A DNA stretch of 13,546 nt from Candidatus Bathyarchaeota archaeon. GTDB taxonomy: Archaea > Thermoproteota > Bathyarchaeia > TCS64. Where the stretch lies: contig JAOZIG010000015.1 of NCBI GenBank assembly GCA_026014515.1, positions 1 to 13,546 on the forward strand. Reading direction: 5' to 3'. The translations under genes were made by a program, and so were the position numbers. Position 1 is the first letter of the stretch. The number at the start of each line of letters is the position of its first letter. The notes beneath the pieces are model-generated. The model searched no databases and had not been told where the DNA came from. It saw only the letters and a program-made list of their open reading frames with translations. This document shows positions 6,043 through 12,033 of the stretch, one piece after another.

Positions 6043-7934
6043 TGGACTACAAAAAACTAGGCTTGACCGTTGGAATCGAGATACACCAAGAACTCAACAC
6101 AACACACAAGCTATTCTGTAGTTGTCCACCCAAGATCAACAAGGATGAACACGATTTCACATTCACAAGAAAACTCAGACCAGCCCAAAGCGAGCTAGGG
6201 GAGATAGACCCAGCCGCCCTCTTCGAGTTCCTGAAGGGAAAGAAGATCATCTATCAGGCAAACTATGATTCAAGTTGCTTGGTGGAGATGGATGAGGAGC
6301 CACCGGGTCCAATGGACGCAGAGGCTCTAGATATAGGGCTGCAGTTTTCACTACTCACCAAGGGGGCTCCCGTTGATGAGGTTCAGATCATGCGTAAGAC
6401 CGTAGTTGACGGCAGCAACACAGGGGGCTTCCAAAGAACAAGCGTCATCAGCCTAGGAGGCGAGCTTGAGGCAGCGGGGGCCACATATCACCTTGAACAA
6501 GTCGCCATAGAGGAGGATGCGGCACGTAAGATCGAGGAAGACGGTGATACAATCACCTACAGGCTTGATAGGCTTGGTATCCCCCTCATTGAGATCACTA
6601 CAGCCCCCGAGATGCATACACCAAGACAGGTCTATGATGTAGCAGCCAGAATCGGCAGCATACTCAGAGCCACAGGCAGGGTACGCAGGGGCTTGGGTAC
6701 CATCAGACAAGACATCAACGTCAGCATCATGAATGGAGCCATCATCGAGGTCAAAGGCGCCCAAGACCTTGGCATGATCGAGACCATTGTTGAGTATGAG
6801 GCACAACGACAGGCAACTCTAATGGAGATCGCTGAAACACTCAAGAAACGTGAAGTTAAAGCCGAGATGCTGACCAAGGACCTACTTGATGTCTCAGAGT
6901 TATTCAAAGAGACAGAGTCAAGGATACTAGTCAACGCCTTAAAGAACCATGGAAAGGTCTATGCTGTAAAACTCAAAGGGTTCAACGGGCTTACTGGTAT
7001 GGAGCTTTGTCCAAACCGCAGACTAGGCACCGAGATGAGCGACCACGCCAAGTTCATGGGTGGAGTACGTGGTATCTTCCACACGGATGAGCTTCCCGGC
7101 TACAAGATTACTGAAGCCGAGGTAGCAGCGCTCAGAAAAGCTGTTGGAGCCGAGTCTGATGACGCTGTTGTTATTGTGGCTGATGCGGAGGAGAAATGTA
7201 AGGCTGCGTTGATAGCGGTTGTTGACCGTGCTAAACAGGCTATTGATGGTGTTCCCGCGGAGACTCGTTCTGCTAATCCTGATGGTACTACGCGGTTTAC
7301 TCGTCCTCGTCCGGGTGCAGCTAGGATGTATCCTGAGACGGATGTTAAGCCTGTTCAGATTACCCCCGAGATGATCAAGGAGATTAAGGGACGGTTGCCT
7401 GAGATGCCTGAAGCGAAATTGGCTCGTTACCAGAAGGAGTACGAGTTGAACGAGAAACTGGCGACTCAGATCATTGACAGTGATTATCTGTCACTGTTTG
7501 AGAAGCTGGCAGCCGAGGGAGTATCAACAACATTACTTGCGGTTACTCTTACCGAGGACTTGACAAAGCTTAGACGTGACGGTGTTTCTGTCGAGGAGTT
7601 GACTGATGAGGCTATCACTGATGTCTTCATGATGGTTGAGTCAGGCACCACAGTCAAAGAATCGATCCCAGAGCTACTCCAGTACTTGGCTGAGCATCCT
7701 GATGCTGACGCTGAGACTGCACTGGATAAGCTTGGCTTAGCCATGATTTCTGAGGACCAGTTGAAGGCTATCATTGATGAGGTCGTCCAGAATGGCATGG
7801 ATTTGGTTAAGGAGCGTGGCATGGGCTCTATGGGTCCATTGATGGGTGCAGCCATGAGTAAGGTTAGGGGTAAGGCTCAGCCGCAGGTGGTTCAGAAGCT
7901 GCTTCAGGCAGCTATCAAAGCTCGTATTGCCTAG
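6042..7934 (+). CDS. gatE: Glutamyl-tRNA(Gln) amidotransferase subunit E
   Basis: 630 residues. GatE is the kinase and transamidase subunit: it phosphorylates Glu-tRNA(Gln) and converts it to Gln-tRNA(Gln). The cradle domain starts with LGLTVGIEIHQELNT and holds CLVEMDEEPPGP, KTVVDGSNTGGFQRT and RRGLGTIRQDINVSI. The AspRS-type GAD insertion (about 275-435, including KLKGFNGL and RRLGTEMSDHAKF) separates GatE from bacterial GatB. The helical and YqeY-like tail (about 450-630) binds tRNA and ends VVQKLLQAAIKARIA. The length is normal for GatE. Wobble usage changes sharply within the gene: at 7161-7358, 59 of 66 codons end in G or T, whereas the beginning prefers A or C. The reading frame stays intact through this change. 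Confidence 0.97.
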   Translation: MDYKKLGLTVGIEIHQELNTTHKLFCSCPPKINKDEHDFTFTRKLRPAQSELGEIDPAALFEFLKGKKIIYQANYDSSCLVEMDEEPPGPMDAEALDIGLQFSLLTKGAPVDEVQIMRKTVVDGSNTGGFQRTSVISLGGELEAAGATYHLEQVAIEEDAARKIEEDGDTITYRLDRLGIPLIEITTAPEMHTPRQVYDVAARIGSILRATGRVRRGLGTIRQDINVSIMNGAIIEVKGAQDLGMIETIVEYEAQRQATLMEIAETLKKREVKAEMLTKDLLDVSELFKETESRILVNALKNHGKVYAVKLKGFNGLTGMELCPNRRLGTEMSDHAKFMGGVRGIFHTDELPGYKITEAEVAALRKAVGAESDDAVVIVADAEEKCKAALIAVVDRAKQAIDGVPAETRSANPDGTTRFTRPRPGAARMYPETDVKPVQITPEMIKEIKGRLPEMPEAKLARYQKEYELNEKLATQIIDSDYLSLFEKLAAEGVSTTLLAVTLTEDLTKLRRDGVSVEELTDEAITDVFMMVESGTTVKESIPELLQYLAEHPDADAETALDKLGLAMISEDQLKAIIDEVVQNGMDLVKERGMGSMGPLMGAAMSKVRGKAQPQVVQKLLQAAIKARIA

Positions 7935-7943
7935 ATTATTCCT

Positions 7944-7958
7944 CCATATTTTTCTTCT
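7944..7958 (+). terminator. Possible T-rich terminator behind gatE
   Basis: A pyrimidine-rich stretch with a run of five T (7949-7953) followed by CTTCT, ten bases after the gatE stop. No strong stem precedes it. Archaeal polymerase often ends at such runs. Confidence 0.35.
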
Positions 7959-7972
7959 CATAAGTATTATAT
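7959..7972 (+). promoter_or_regulatory. TATA region of the winged-helix pair
   Basis: CATAAGTATTATAT contains two overlapping TATA candidates whose centres lie 23-28 bases before ATG 7991. Which one is used decides between ATG 7991 and ATG 8018. Confidence 0.4.
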
Positions 7973-7990
7973 TCGGTCTTACTGTCTATT

Positions 7991-8449
7991 ATGAAGCGGA
8001 TTTGTGTCAGTGATACCATGGTTGAGACCCCCTTCAAGATCAAGATACGCATCGGAGACGCCGAGGTAGAAGTAGGGGGCGAACGCGAAGAGGTTCTTGA
8101 GACCTTTGAGGACCTTGAATCCATCGTTGGTTTGGTCAGAGACGCTTTTGATATAACCGGCGCTGAGAAGAAACCAAACGGGAAACAGAAGCCTGATCCG
8201 AGCCAGTTCCCGAAGATAGCCCGGACAAATCAGTGTAGTGAGGCGGTTATAGCTTTGCTTCAGACTGAGTGGGGTAAGACTCCAAGGACTATTGGTGAGC
8301 TCAGGGAGGCTATGGAGGCTAACGCTGTGTTTTTCCCCAAGACGACTCTTAGCGGTGTCTTGGTGTGGCTGACGAAGAAGGGTGATTTGCGGCGTTGGAA
8401 GGACCCTAAACGTGGATACCTCTATGTGTTTAATGAGAAAGAGGAGTAA
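7991..8449 (+). CDS. Strand-helix module plus winged-helix protein (first of a pair)
   Basis: 152 residues, function not recognised. An N-terminal module has two short strands (FKIKIRIGDAEVEVGG) and an acidic helix (EREEVLETFEDLESIVGLV). A charged linker (KKPNGKQKPDPSQ) leads to a winged-helix-like C-terminal domain, about 78-150, with TIGELREAMEAN, a recognition-helix candidate KTTLSGVLVWLTKKGDL and a basic wing RRWKDPKRGYLYVF. It could be a DNA-binding regulator or a partner of the next gene, which has the same layout. The start is uncertain: ATG 7991 fits the CATAAGTAT element at 7959-7967, while ATG 8018 (MVETPFK) fits TATTATAT at 7965-7972. The second gene follows two bases after the stop. 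Confidence 0.7.
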   Translation: MKRICVSDTMVETPFKIKIRIGDAEVEVGGEREEVLETFEDLESIVGLVRDAFDITGAEKKPNGKQKPDPSQFPKIARTNQCSEAVIALLQTEWGKTPRTIGELREAMEANAVFFPKTTLSGVLVWLTKKGDLRRWKDPKRGYLYVFNEKEE

Positions 8450-8451
8450 TA

Positions 8452-8922
8452 ATGCCTAAGCTTTGCATCAATATCGAGACAAATTATGGTACATTGACGA
8501 TTCAGGGCGACAGCCAAGAAGAAATTCTTGAAGCCCTTGATTTATTGACAGAGGATTTCCTTGAACAGGTAAACGAGAAGGTTGCACTACTTGAGCTTAA
8601 GGATGTTCAGAGTGAACTAGACGGAATCGTTCGTGTAACCTCTGAGGGTCCTGTGATCGTGACCCGCGCCGAACTCAGCCACTATGAAGTCATCGGTCTT
8701 ATACTCTATAGTATGCGGCATCATGAAGCCACAAGCAAACAACTCAGGGACAGGATCGAGGCAAGCGGTAAAGATGTGATTGTGCCTGCTAGGTTGAATG
8801 AGATGAAGAAGCGGGGGCATGTCTTCCGTCCCAGCGGTAAGGGTAGCGAGTATAGGCTCACCGCTAAGGGTCTTGAGTGGATGGAAGAAGAGGTATTGGA
8901 GAAGGTACGTAGAGAAGGTTAG
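8452..8922 (+). CDS. Strand-helix module plus winged-helix protein (second of a pair)
   Basis: 156 residues, function not recognised. It repeats the layout of the gene before it. N-terminal strands LCINIETNYGTLTIQG are followed by a helix EEILEALDLLTEDFLEQV, a middle strand region ELDGIVRVTSEGPVIV, then a winged helix (about 78-150). In that domain are LILYSMRHHEATSKQLRDRI, PARLNEMKKRGHVFRPSGKGSEYRLTAKG and a final acidic helix. GAGGAG at 8441-8446 is a Shine-Dalgarno site five bases before ATG 8452, so the two genes form an operon. The shared N-terminal module could be a dimerisation or ligand domain, which is inference. The stop overlaps the convergent gene on the minus strand by four bases. 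Confidence 0.7.
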   Translation: MPKLCINIETNYGTLTIQGDSQEEILEALDLLTEDFLEQVNEKVALLELKDVQSELDGIVRVTSEGPVIVTRAELSHYEVIGLILYSMRHHEATSKQLRDRIEASGKDVIVPARLNEMKKRGHVFRPSGKGSEYRLTAKGLEWMEEEVLEKVRREG

Positions 8923-9248
8923 GTCCTGTTCTCGTAGTCTTCCCAAAGCTCTGTTAATACTCTGAGGAGGCTCATGGTTATTGGTCTGCTGTCGCAGGTG
9001 TAGGTGCCTTCTTTGAAGGTGCTGCGTTGAACGAGTCCTTTTTCGACTAGTTTGGCTACAGCGCGTTCAGCGGCTTTGTCGGTTAGGTCTAGTTCTGCTG
9101 CGATTTCTCGTACGCTCATCGTTCTCCCTGTCTCTAGGAGGTGATGAAAGACAGTCTCCTGGCTTGGTGCTCTCTTGAGTTTCAAGAGTGCTTCGGTTCT
9201 TTCCCTTAACTCCCCCAGTTTCTTGTCTGACAAATCTATATCAAGCAT
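8919..9248 (-). CDS. TrmB-like winged-helix transcription regulator
   Basis: 109 residues. A charged N-terminal helix (KLGELRERTEALLKLKRAP) precedes a clear winged helix. It contains SQETVFHHLLETGRTMSVREIAAELDL, the recognition helix TDKAAERAVAKLVEKGLVQRS and a wing GTYTCDSRP. A hydrophobic C-terminal helix (ITMSLLRVLTELWEDY) probably mediates dimerisation. The helix-turn-helix resembles TrmB and IclR-type archaeal regulators, but the TrmB sugar-binding domain is absent, so no ligand can be predicted. A minus-strand CTTATAC at 9267-9273 lies about 22 bases before the ATG, so the mRNA is probably leaderless. It is divergent from the acetyltransferase-OB gene, with 80 bases between, and may regulate it. 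Confidence 0.75.
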   Translation of the reverse strand: MLDIDLSDKKLGELRERTEALLKLKRAPSQETVFHHLLETGRTMSVREIAAELDLTDKAAERAVAKLVEKGLVQRSTFKEGTYTCDSRPITMSLLRVLTELWEDYENRT

Positions 9249-9266
9249 CTATTTTGTGGTGATGAT

Positions 9267-9300
9267 GTATAAGTCTTAGCCGAATCCCTACCCATATAAG
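9267..9300. promoter_or_regulatory. Divergent promoter region
   Basis: Two TATA candidates serve opposite genes. CTTATAC on the minus strand (9267-9273) faces the regulator at 9248. ATATAAG on the plus strand (9294-9300) faces the GNAT-OB gene, with a predicted start near 9323. They are so close that one bound protein could affect both. Confidence 0.45.
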
Positions 9301-9328
9301 CTGTGATGTGTCTTGTGTTGGGATAACA

Positions 9329-10099
9329 TTGGAGTCTCCAAAGGTAGAACTAGTACAGGCAATCGAAGAACACGCAGCATTACTCGCGTTATGCAGTCAA
9401 CGGGCATATGAGAAGGCATCAGAGGACCATGAGCACGAGGTTTGGGGTCCACGAGGCTACAAGTCCGCCAAAGACCAGTTATATTACATTGACAAGCTTG
9501 AGACCTATAGTATTGTCTATGATGAGATCATAGTCGGTGGATTAGTGATCTCAGATAACGGGTTTGGTGTGAAGGAGATTGTGCGTATCTTTGTTGACCC
9601 TGATTTCCAAGGAAACGGAATAGGATCAGCAACATTGAGCACTGTCATGGAGATCAGCGAAGCAAAGGCATGGACTGGTGGTAGCATCAAGTGGAACACC
9701 GCCAATCAGGGTTTCCTTGAGAAGAATGGGTTCAAGCGTGTCGGTGAGATCACAGGCGACGAGCCTTATGTCTGGTACCAGAAGACCCTAGTGGAGCCAG
9801 ATTTCCCAAGCATCAAAGAGCTTGACGACTCTGTAAAGCGGGTTATTGTTGAGGGGGAGATCGTTGAGAAGGCTATTCCTAGGGAGGTTCGTGCTCGTCG
9901 TGGTTGGCAGAGTCTTATTGTGACTGAGGCGACATTGAAGGATGAGTCTGATGATGTGGTCTTGATGCTCTGGAATGAGCAGATCAAACAGTGTAAGGTT
10001 GGCGATCATGTGCGCATCGAGGGCGGCTACGTGAAGAACTATCGTGGTATGCGTCAACTAAACGTCGGCAAGACAGGAAGTCTAATCACCCTAGACTAG
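9329..10099 (+). CDS. GNAT N-acetyltransferase fused to an RPA/SSB-like OB fold
   Basis: 256 residues from TTG 9329. Residues 1-155 form a GNAT domain: GGLVISDNGFGVKEIVRIFVDPDFQGNGIGSATL holds the strand-4 region and the acetyl-CoA loop Q94-GNGIG, and FLEKNGFKRVGE is the family's late helix-strand. Residues about 168-256 are an OB fold like those of archaeal RPA/SSB: VKRVIVEGEIVEKA, REVRARRGWQSL, LMLWNEQIKQCKVGDHVRIEGGYVKNYRGMRQLNVGKTGSL. The pairing suggests an acetyltransferase brought to single-stranded nucleic acid or to a DNA-bound partner; this is inference. The upstream GTG 9308 would also be in frame. TTG 9329 is preferred because the TATA element at 9294-9300 predicts a start near 9323. 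The 3' end overlaps the convergent exported protein by nine bases. Confidence 0.85.
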   Translation: MESPKVELVQAIEEHAALLALCSQRAYEKASEDHEHEVWGPRGYKSAKDQLYYIDKLETYSIVYDEIIVGGLVISDNGFGVKEIVRIFVDPDFQGNGIGSATLSTVMEISEAKAWTGGSIKWNTANQGFLEKNGFKRVGEITGDEPYVWYQKTLVEPDFPSIKELDDSVKRVIVEGEIVEKAIPREVRARRGWQSLIVTEATLKDESDDVVLMLWNEQIKQCKVGDHVRIEGGYVKNYRGMRQLNVGKTGSLITLD

Positions 10100-10708
10100 A
10101 CGCCTTCTAATCACTAGAAGAAGCACCAGACACATTCCAGCTAAGCAAAGAAAAACTACCTCCCATAAGATATTGGGCTCCCCTCTGGTGTTTTTTACAT
10201 ATTCTGGGTTTTGAGGCTCTATAGAGTTGTTATGTTTGAGTGCTGTATCCACAACGATACAATTAGTGCTTGCAGCTCTCTGAGCTAGTATCCTCATTAC
10301 AATATTTTCTAGTTTGTTTACATCTACGGAGTCCAGTAGCCTGTATTGATAATGATTCCCCATAATTCGATTATCTTCGGTTATTTCGTCACAGAAAAAG
10401 ACGTACTCCATTCTAAGATAGAAGGTGGGAGATGAGCTTATCCCTATCTCGGAGCCCCCAGGAACTAACAGGTAAAGATCAGTTGTATTTAGTGACGGTG
10501 TAAGGTAGTCAATTACGTGGAAACCATAGTATGTGTGATCGGTTCCGATGCTTTTCAGCGTCACATTGGCGATGAATATAAGATCGAAAGCCTCAGCTAG
10601 TTGAGTTATAGTTACTTCATCCGCTTCACTGGATATGGAAGCGTTACAGCACATTGGAGAGAGCACTAATACGGATATGAATAGTATTCCTAAGCCTATG
10701 TGCTTCAA
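10091..10708 (-). CDS. Exported, C-terminally membrane-anchored protein
   Basis: 205 residues, family not recognised. Residues 1-24 are a signal peptide (KH, then a hydrophobic core LGILFISVLVLSP and a CCNAS region). A globular outer domain of about 155 residues follows. One hydrophobic segment (about 181-200, WEVVFLCLAGMCLVLLLVI) and a RRRLV tail end the protein, so the main domain should face outward with the tail inside. N-X-S/T sequons at N22, N48, N74 and N160 would suit archaeal N-glycosylation. The minus-strand element CTTTTAAC (10739-10746) lies about 34 bases before the ATG, implying a leader of about 8 bases. The gene ends convergently, nine bases inside the GNAT-OB gene. Confidence 0.7.
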   Translation of the reverse strand: MKHIGLGILFISVLVLSPMCCNASISSEADEVTITQLAEAFDLIFIANVTLKSIGTDHTYYGFHVIDYLTPSLNTTDLYLLVPGGSEIGISSSPTFYLRMEYVFFCDEITEDNRIMGNHYQYRLLDSVDVNKLENIVMRILAQRAASTNCIVVDTALKHNNSIEPQNPEYVKNTRGEPNILWEVVFLCLAGMCLVLLLVIRRRLV

Positions 10709-10738
10709 TTTACTTTCAATATTAAGAGAAATGCTCGG

Positions 10739-10746
10739 GTTAAAAG
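10739..10746 (-). promoter_or_regulatory. TATA element of the exported protein
   Basis: The minus strand reads CTTTTAAC, centred about 34 bases before the ATG at 10708, with a predicted start near 10717. Confidence 0.4.
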
Positions 10747-10774
10747 CCTAGAGAATAGAACACCAGTGTTTTTT

Positions 10775-10792
10775 CGTCAAGAATCGTTGACG
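10775..10792. repeat. Inverted repeat just behind the four-gene winged-helix operon
   Basis: CGTCAA and TTGACG are perfect inverted arms of six bases around a six-base spacer. The repeat lies two bases past the stop codon of the last winged-helix gene. It could be an RNA hairpin at the operon end or an operator for the exported protein downstream. Six-base arms are short enough to arise by chance. Confidence 0.4.
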
Positions 10793-10793
10793 A

Positions 10794-11036
10794 TCACGGC
10801 TTGAAGAGTCGCATCAGTATATCGTATGAGGTCAGGTTTGAGACATAGCCATCATTTGTATTTTCAACTAGACCATTCTTGTTTAACTCAGCTAGTCTTG
10901 CTCTGACTGTGCTTCCGTTTTCTCCGAGTCCTCGTGCTATCTCTATGGGTTTCATTGGGTGGTCTTTGAATGTGAGGTAGACGATTATTTTGAAGGCTGA
11001 TGTGGTTGGGTCTATCTCGGCTAGCTTGGACTCCAT
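10794..11036 (-). CDS. Small winged-helix protein D (second-type, copy 2)
   Basis: 80 residues from ATG 11036 (MESKLAEI). It is nearly all winged helix: PTTSAFKIIVYLTFKDHPMKPIEIARGLG, recognition helix GSTVRARLAELNKNGLVE, then a short wing NDGYVSN and a last helix YDILMRLFK. It matches protein B (11309-11569) across its length, including PTTS-x-FK-x-x-VYL-x-FK and the TVR-x-x-L-x-x-L recognition helix. GAGG about ten bases upstream, inside the end of gene C, is the ribosome site, and one base separates the C stop from the ATG. TTG 11048 is an alternative start. It is likely a DNA-binding regulator or one half of a heteromer; the target is unknown. Confidence 0.7.
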   Translation of the reverse strand: MESKLAEIDPTTSAFKIIVYLTFKDHPMKPIEIARGLGENGSTVRARLAELNKNGLVENTNDGYVSNLTSYDILMRLFKP

Positions 11037-11037
11037 T

Positions 11038-11292
11038 TTATTCCTCAAAGTACTGCTGTAGCAGCGCTAAGAGTATTGGTCCTAACTTGTACTTGTATAT
11101 ACCTCTACTAACTCGGTCAACAAGGTCCTTCTTGTTAAGCTGGAAAAGTGCTATGTTCACGGCGTTCACCGTGATCCCCAGCTTCTCAGCTATATCCTGT
11201 GAGGACATGGGTTCGCCGCTCTCAATGAGACACATTAATACGTCTCTTTGGCTCTCTGCGCGATTGAGTCCCTCAAACTCTTCCGCACCCAT
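11038..11292 (-). CDS. Small winged-helix protein C (first-type, copy 2)
   Basis: 84 residues (MGAEEFEGLNRAESQ). The winged helix runs from DVLMCLIESGEPMSSQDIAEKLG through recognition helix TVNAVNIALFQLNKKDLVDR to wing SRGIYKYKLG and a C-terminal helix PILLALLQQYFEE. It resembles protein A (11569-11817) in the EKLG turn, the N-x-V recognition helix, the SRG-x-Y wing and the ILL-x-L final helix. A GGGAG-type ribosome site lies before the ATG. Gene B ends 17 bases upstream, so it belongs to the same operon. Regulatory function is inferred from the fold. Confidence 0.7.
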   Translation of the reverse strand: MGAEEFEGLNRAESQRDVLMCLIESGEPMSSQDIAEKLGITVNAVNIALFQLNKKDLVDRVSRGIYKYKLGPILLALLQQYFEE

Positions 11293-11308
11293 GTCTCATC
11301 ACTCCCGG

Positions 11309-11569
11309 TTACTTTTTGACTACCGAGTATAAATGTGAGACGATTTCCGTGAACGGAATCAGGCTATAATAGCTGCTGTCATCATTCTGTTTCACATATC
11401 CCTTTTCCAATAACGTGCGTAACGCTGGTCTAACTGTACCCGCTGGGATGCCTGTCTGCTCTGAGATGTCTGTTGGCTGTGTGGCTCCCTTGAAGCTGAG
11501 GTAGACAAGTACCTTGAACTGACTTGTTGTGGGTGATATATCATGGAGTGCTTGTTCCCATTCCACCAC
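11309..11569 (-). CDS. Small winged-helix protein B (second-type, copy 1)
   Basis: 86 residues from GTG 11569, whose G is shared with the TAG stop of gene A (TAGTG), so translation is coupled. The domain reads PTTSQFKVLVYLSFKGATQPTDISEQTG, recognition helix AGTVRPALRTLLEKGYVKQ, wing DDSSYYSL and a last helix TEIVSHLYSVVKK. It is the closest relative of protein D within the window. There is no ligand or oligomer domain beyond the last helix. Coupling to A by a one-base overlap suggests equal amounts and possibly an A-B complex, which is inference. Confidence 0.7.
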   Translation of the reverse strand: MVEWEQALHDISPTTSQFKVLVYLSFKGATQPTDISEQTGIPAGTVRPALRTLLEKGYVKQNDDSSYYSLIPFTEIVSHLYSVVKK

Positions 11570-11817
11570 TATGATTTCACCTGTTCCTCTAGGGCTGCTA
11601 CGCGGTCCATTAGGTTTAGTAGGATGGCTGCTATGTTGGGCTCGTAGGTTCCTCTGCTTGGGCGCTCAAGGAATCCCTCTTCTGCAAGTTTGGCGAAAGC
11701 AGCTTTTACTGAGTTGTAGTTTGCTCCTAGTTTTTCTGTCATTTCGCTTGGTCCGAGGCTTGGATTCTTGAGGAATTCGCGAAAGACGCTGTCTTTTAGG
11801 CTTATTTCGTTTGACAT
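11569..11817 (-). CDS. Small winged-helix protein A (first-type, copy 1), operon leader
   Basis: 82 residues from ATG 11817 (MSNEISLKDSVF). The winged helix contains REFLKNPSLGPSEMTEKLG, recognition helix NYNSVKAAFAKLAEEGFLER and wing SRGTYEPNI, followed by a helix AAILLNLMDRVAALEEQVKS that looks like a short coiled-coil dimerisation segment. An in-frame ATG at 11844 lies inside the promoter palindrome and before the predicted transcript start (about 11826), so ATG 11817 is chosen. It is the first gene of a four-gene operon that runs to 10794. A palindrome across its promoter suggests autorepression by one of the products. Confidence 0.72.
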   Translation of the reverse strand: MSNEISLKDSVFREFLKNPSLGPSEMTEKLGANYNSVKAAFAKLAEEGFLERPSRGTYEPNIAAILLNLMDRVAALEEQVKS

Positions 11818-11822
11818 TTTAT

Positions 11823-11848
11823 ACACGTGACATAGGGTTGTCACGTGT
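11823..11848. promoter_or_regulatory. 26-base palindromic operator in the winged-helix operon promoter
   Basis: ACACGTGACA and TGTCACGTGT form perfect ten-base inverted arms around a six-base spacer TAGGGT. The site lies between an AT-rich TATA candidate (11848-11855) and the ATG at 11817, covering the predicted transcript start near 11826. A dimeric winged-helix protein bound here would block polymerase. This is the usual arrangement of archaeal autorepressors, so regulation by a product of the operon is the leading inference. Confidence 0.75.
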
Positions 11849-11855
11849 TTTTAAC
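11848..11855 (-). promoter_or_regulatory. TATA candidate of the winged-helix operon
   Basis: The minus strand reads GTTAAAAA directly beside the palindrome, centred about 35 bases before ATG 11817. On the plus strand the same bases read TTTTTAAC, identical to the eS30 element, so a plus-strand promoter is also possible. Confidence 0.4.
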
Positions 11856-11884
11856 TTTACTTTTGGGGTGAAGTCGGAAAAACC

Positions 11885-11893
11885 GTTTTTAAT
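11885..11893 (+). promoter_or_regulatory. Possible distal promoter of nurA
   Basis: GTTTTTAAT resembles the elements before eS30 and elp3. It predicts a start near 11915, giving a leader of about 120 bases before nurA that would begin inside the left arm of the inverted repeat at 11902-11961. Confidence 0.3.
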
Positions 11894-11901
11894 CATATTG
11901 A

Positions 11902-11961
11902 TAGAGCGCAATAATTTCTTACTATATAAATAAAACAACCATTATCAGAAATTACGCTCTA
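11902..11961. repeat. Long inverted repeat upstream of nurA
   Basis: The left arm is TAGAGCG-CAA-TAATTTCT (11902-11919) and the right arm AGAAATTA-CGCTCTA (11947-11961). They pair over 15 bases with a three-base bulge (CAA) on the left and a 27-base AT-rich loop containing ACTATATAAAT. It lies in the largest gene-free stretch of the window (11818-12033). It may be an operator pair around a TATA box, a structured leader of nurA mRNA, or a small element remnant. Confidence 0.6.
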
Positions 11962-11973
11962 AACAACCGTATC

Positions 11974-11982
11974 GTTTAAATA
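11974..11982 (+). promoter_or_regulatory. Proximal TATA element of nurA
   Basis: GTTTAAATA predicts a start near 12004 and a 30-base leader. The leader contains AGGAAAG (12018-12024), a weak Shine-Dalgarno nine bases before ATG 12034. Confidence 0.45.
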
Positions 11983-12033
11983 TCCACGAAAAAAAGTGTT
12001 GCATACACACAGGTTGCAGGAAAGAGACAACAA

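Noticed and set aside
8617..8946. Minus-strand open frame antisense to the second strand-helix protein
   Set aside because: No family similarity; it is a shadow of the real gene, whose winged helix and ribosome site are clear.
9308..9310. GTG as the start of the GNAT-OB protein
   Set aside because: It lies before the transcript start predicted from the TATA element at 9294-9300; TTG 9329 fits better. Not excluded.
11842..11844. ATG 11844 as the start of winged-helix protein A
   Set aside because: It lies inside the promoter palindrome and upstream of the predicted transcript start, and the extra residues have no counterpart in protein C.
11878..11890. AAAAAC-C-GTTTTT palindrome as an operator
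   Set aside because: It is low-complexity A and T runs and overlaps a TATA-like element, which explains it well enough.
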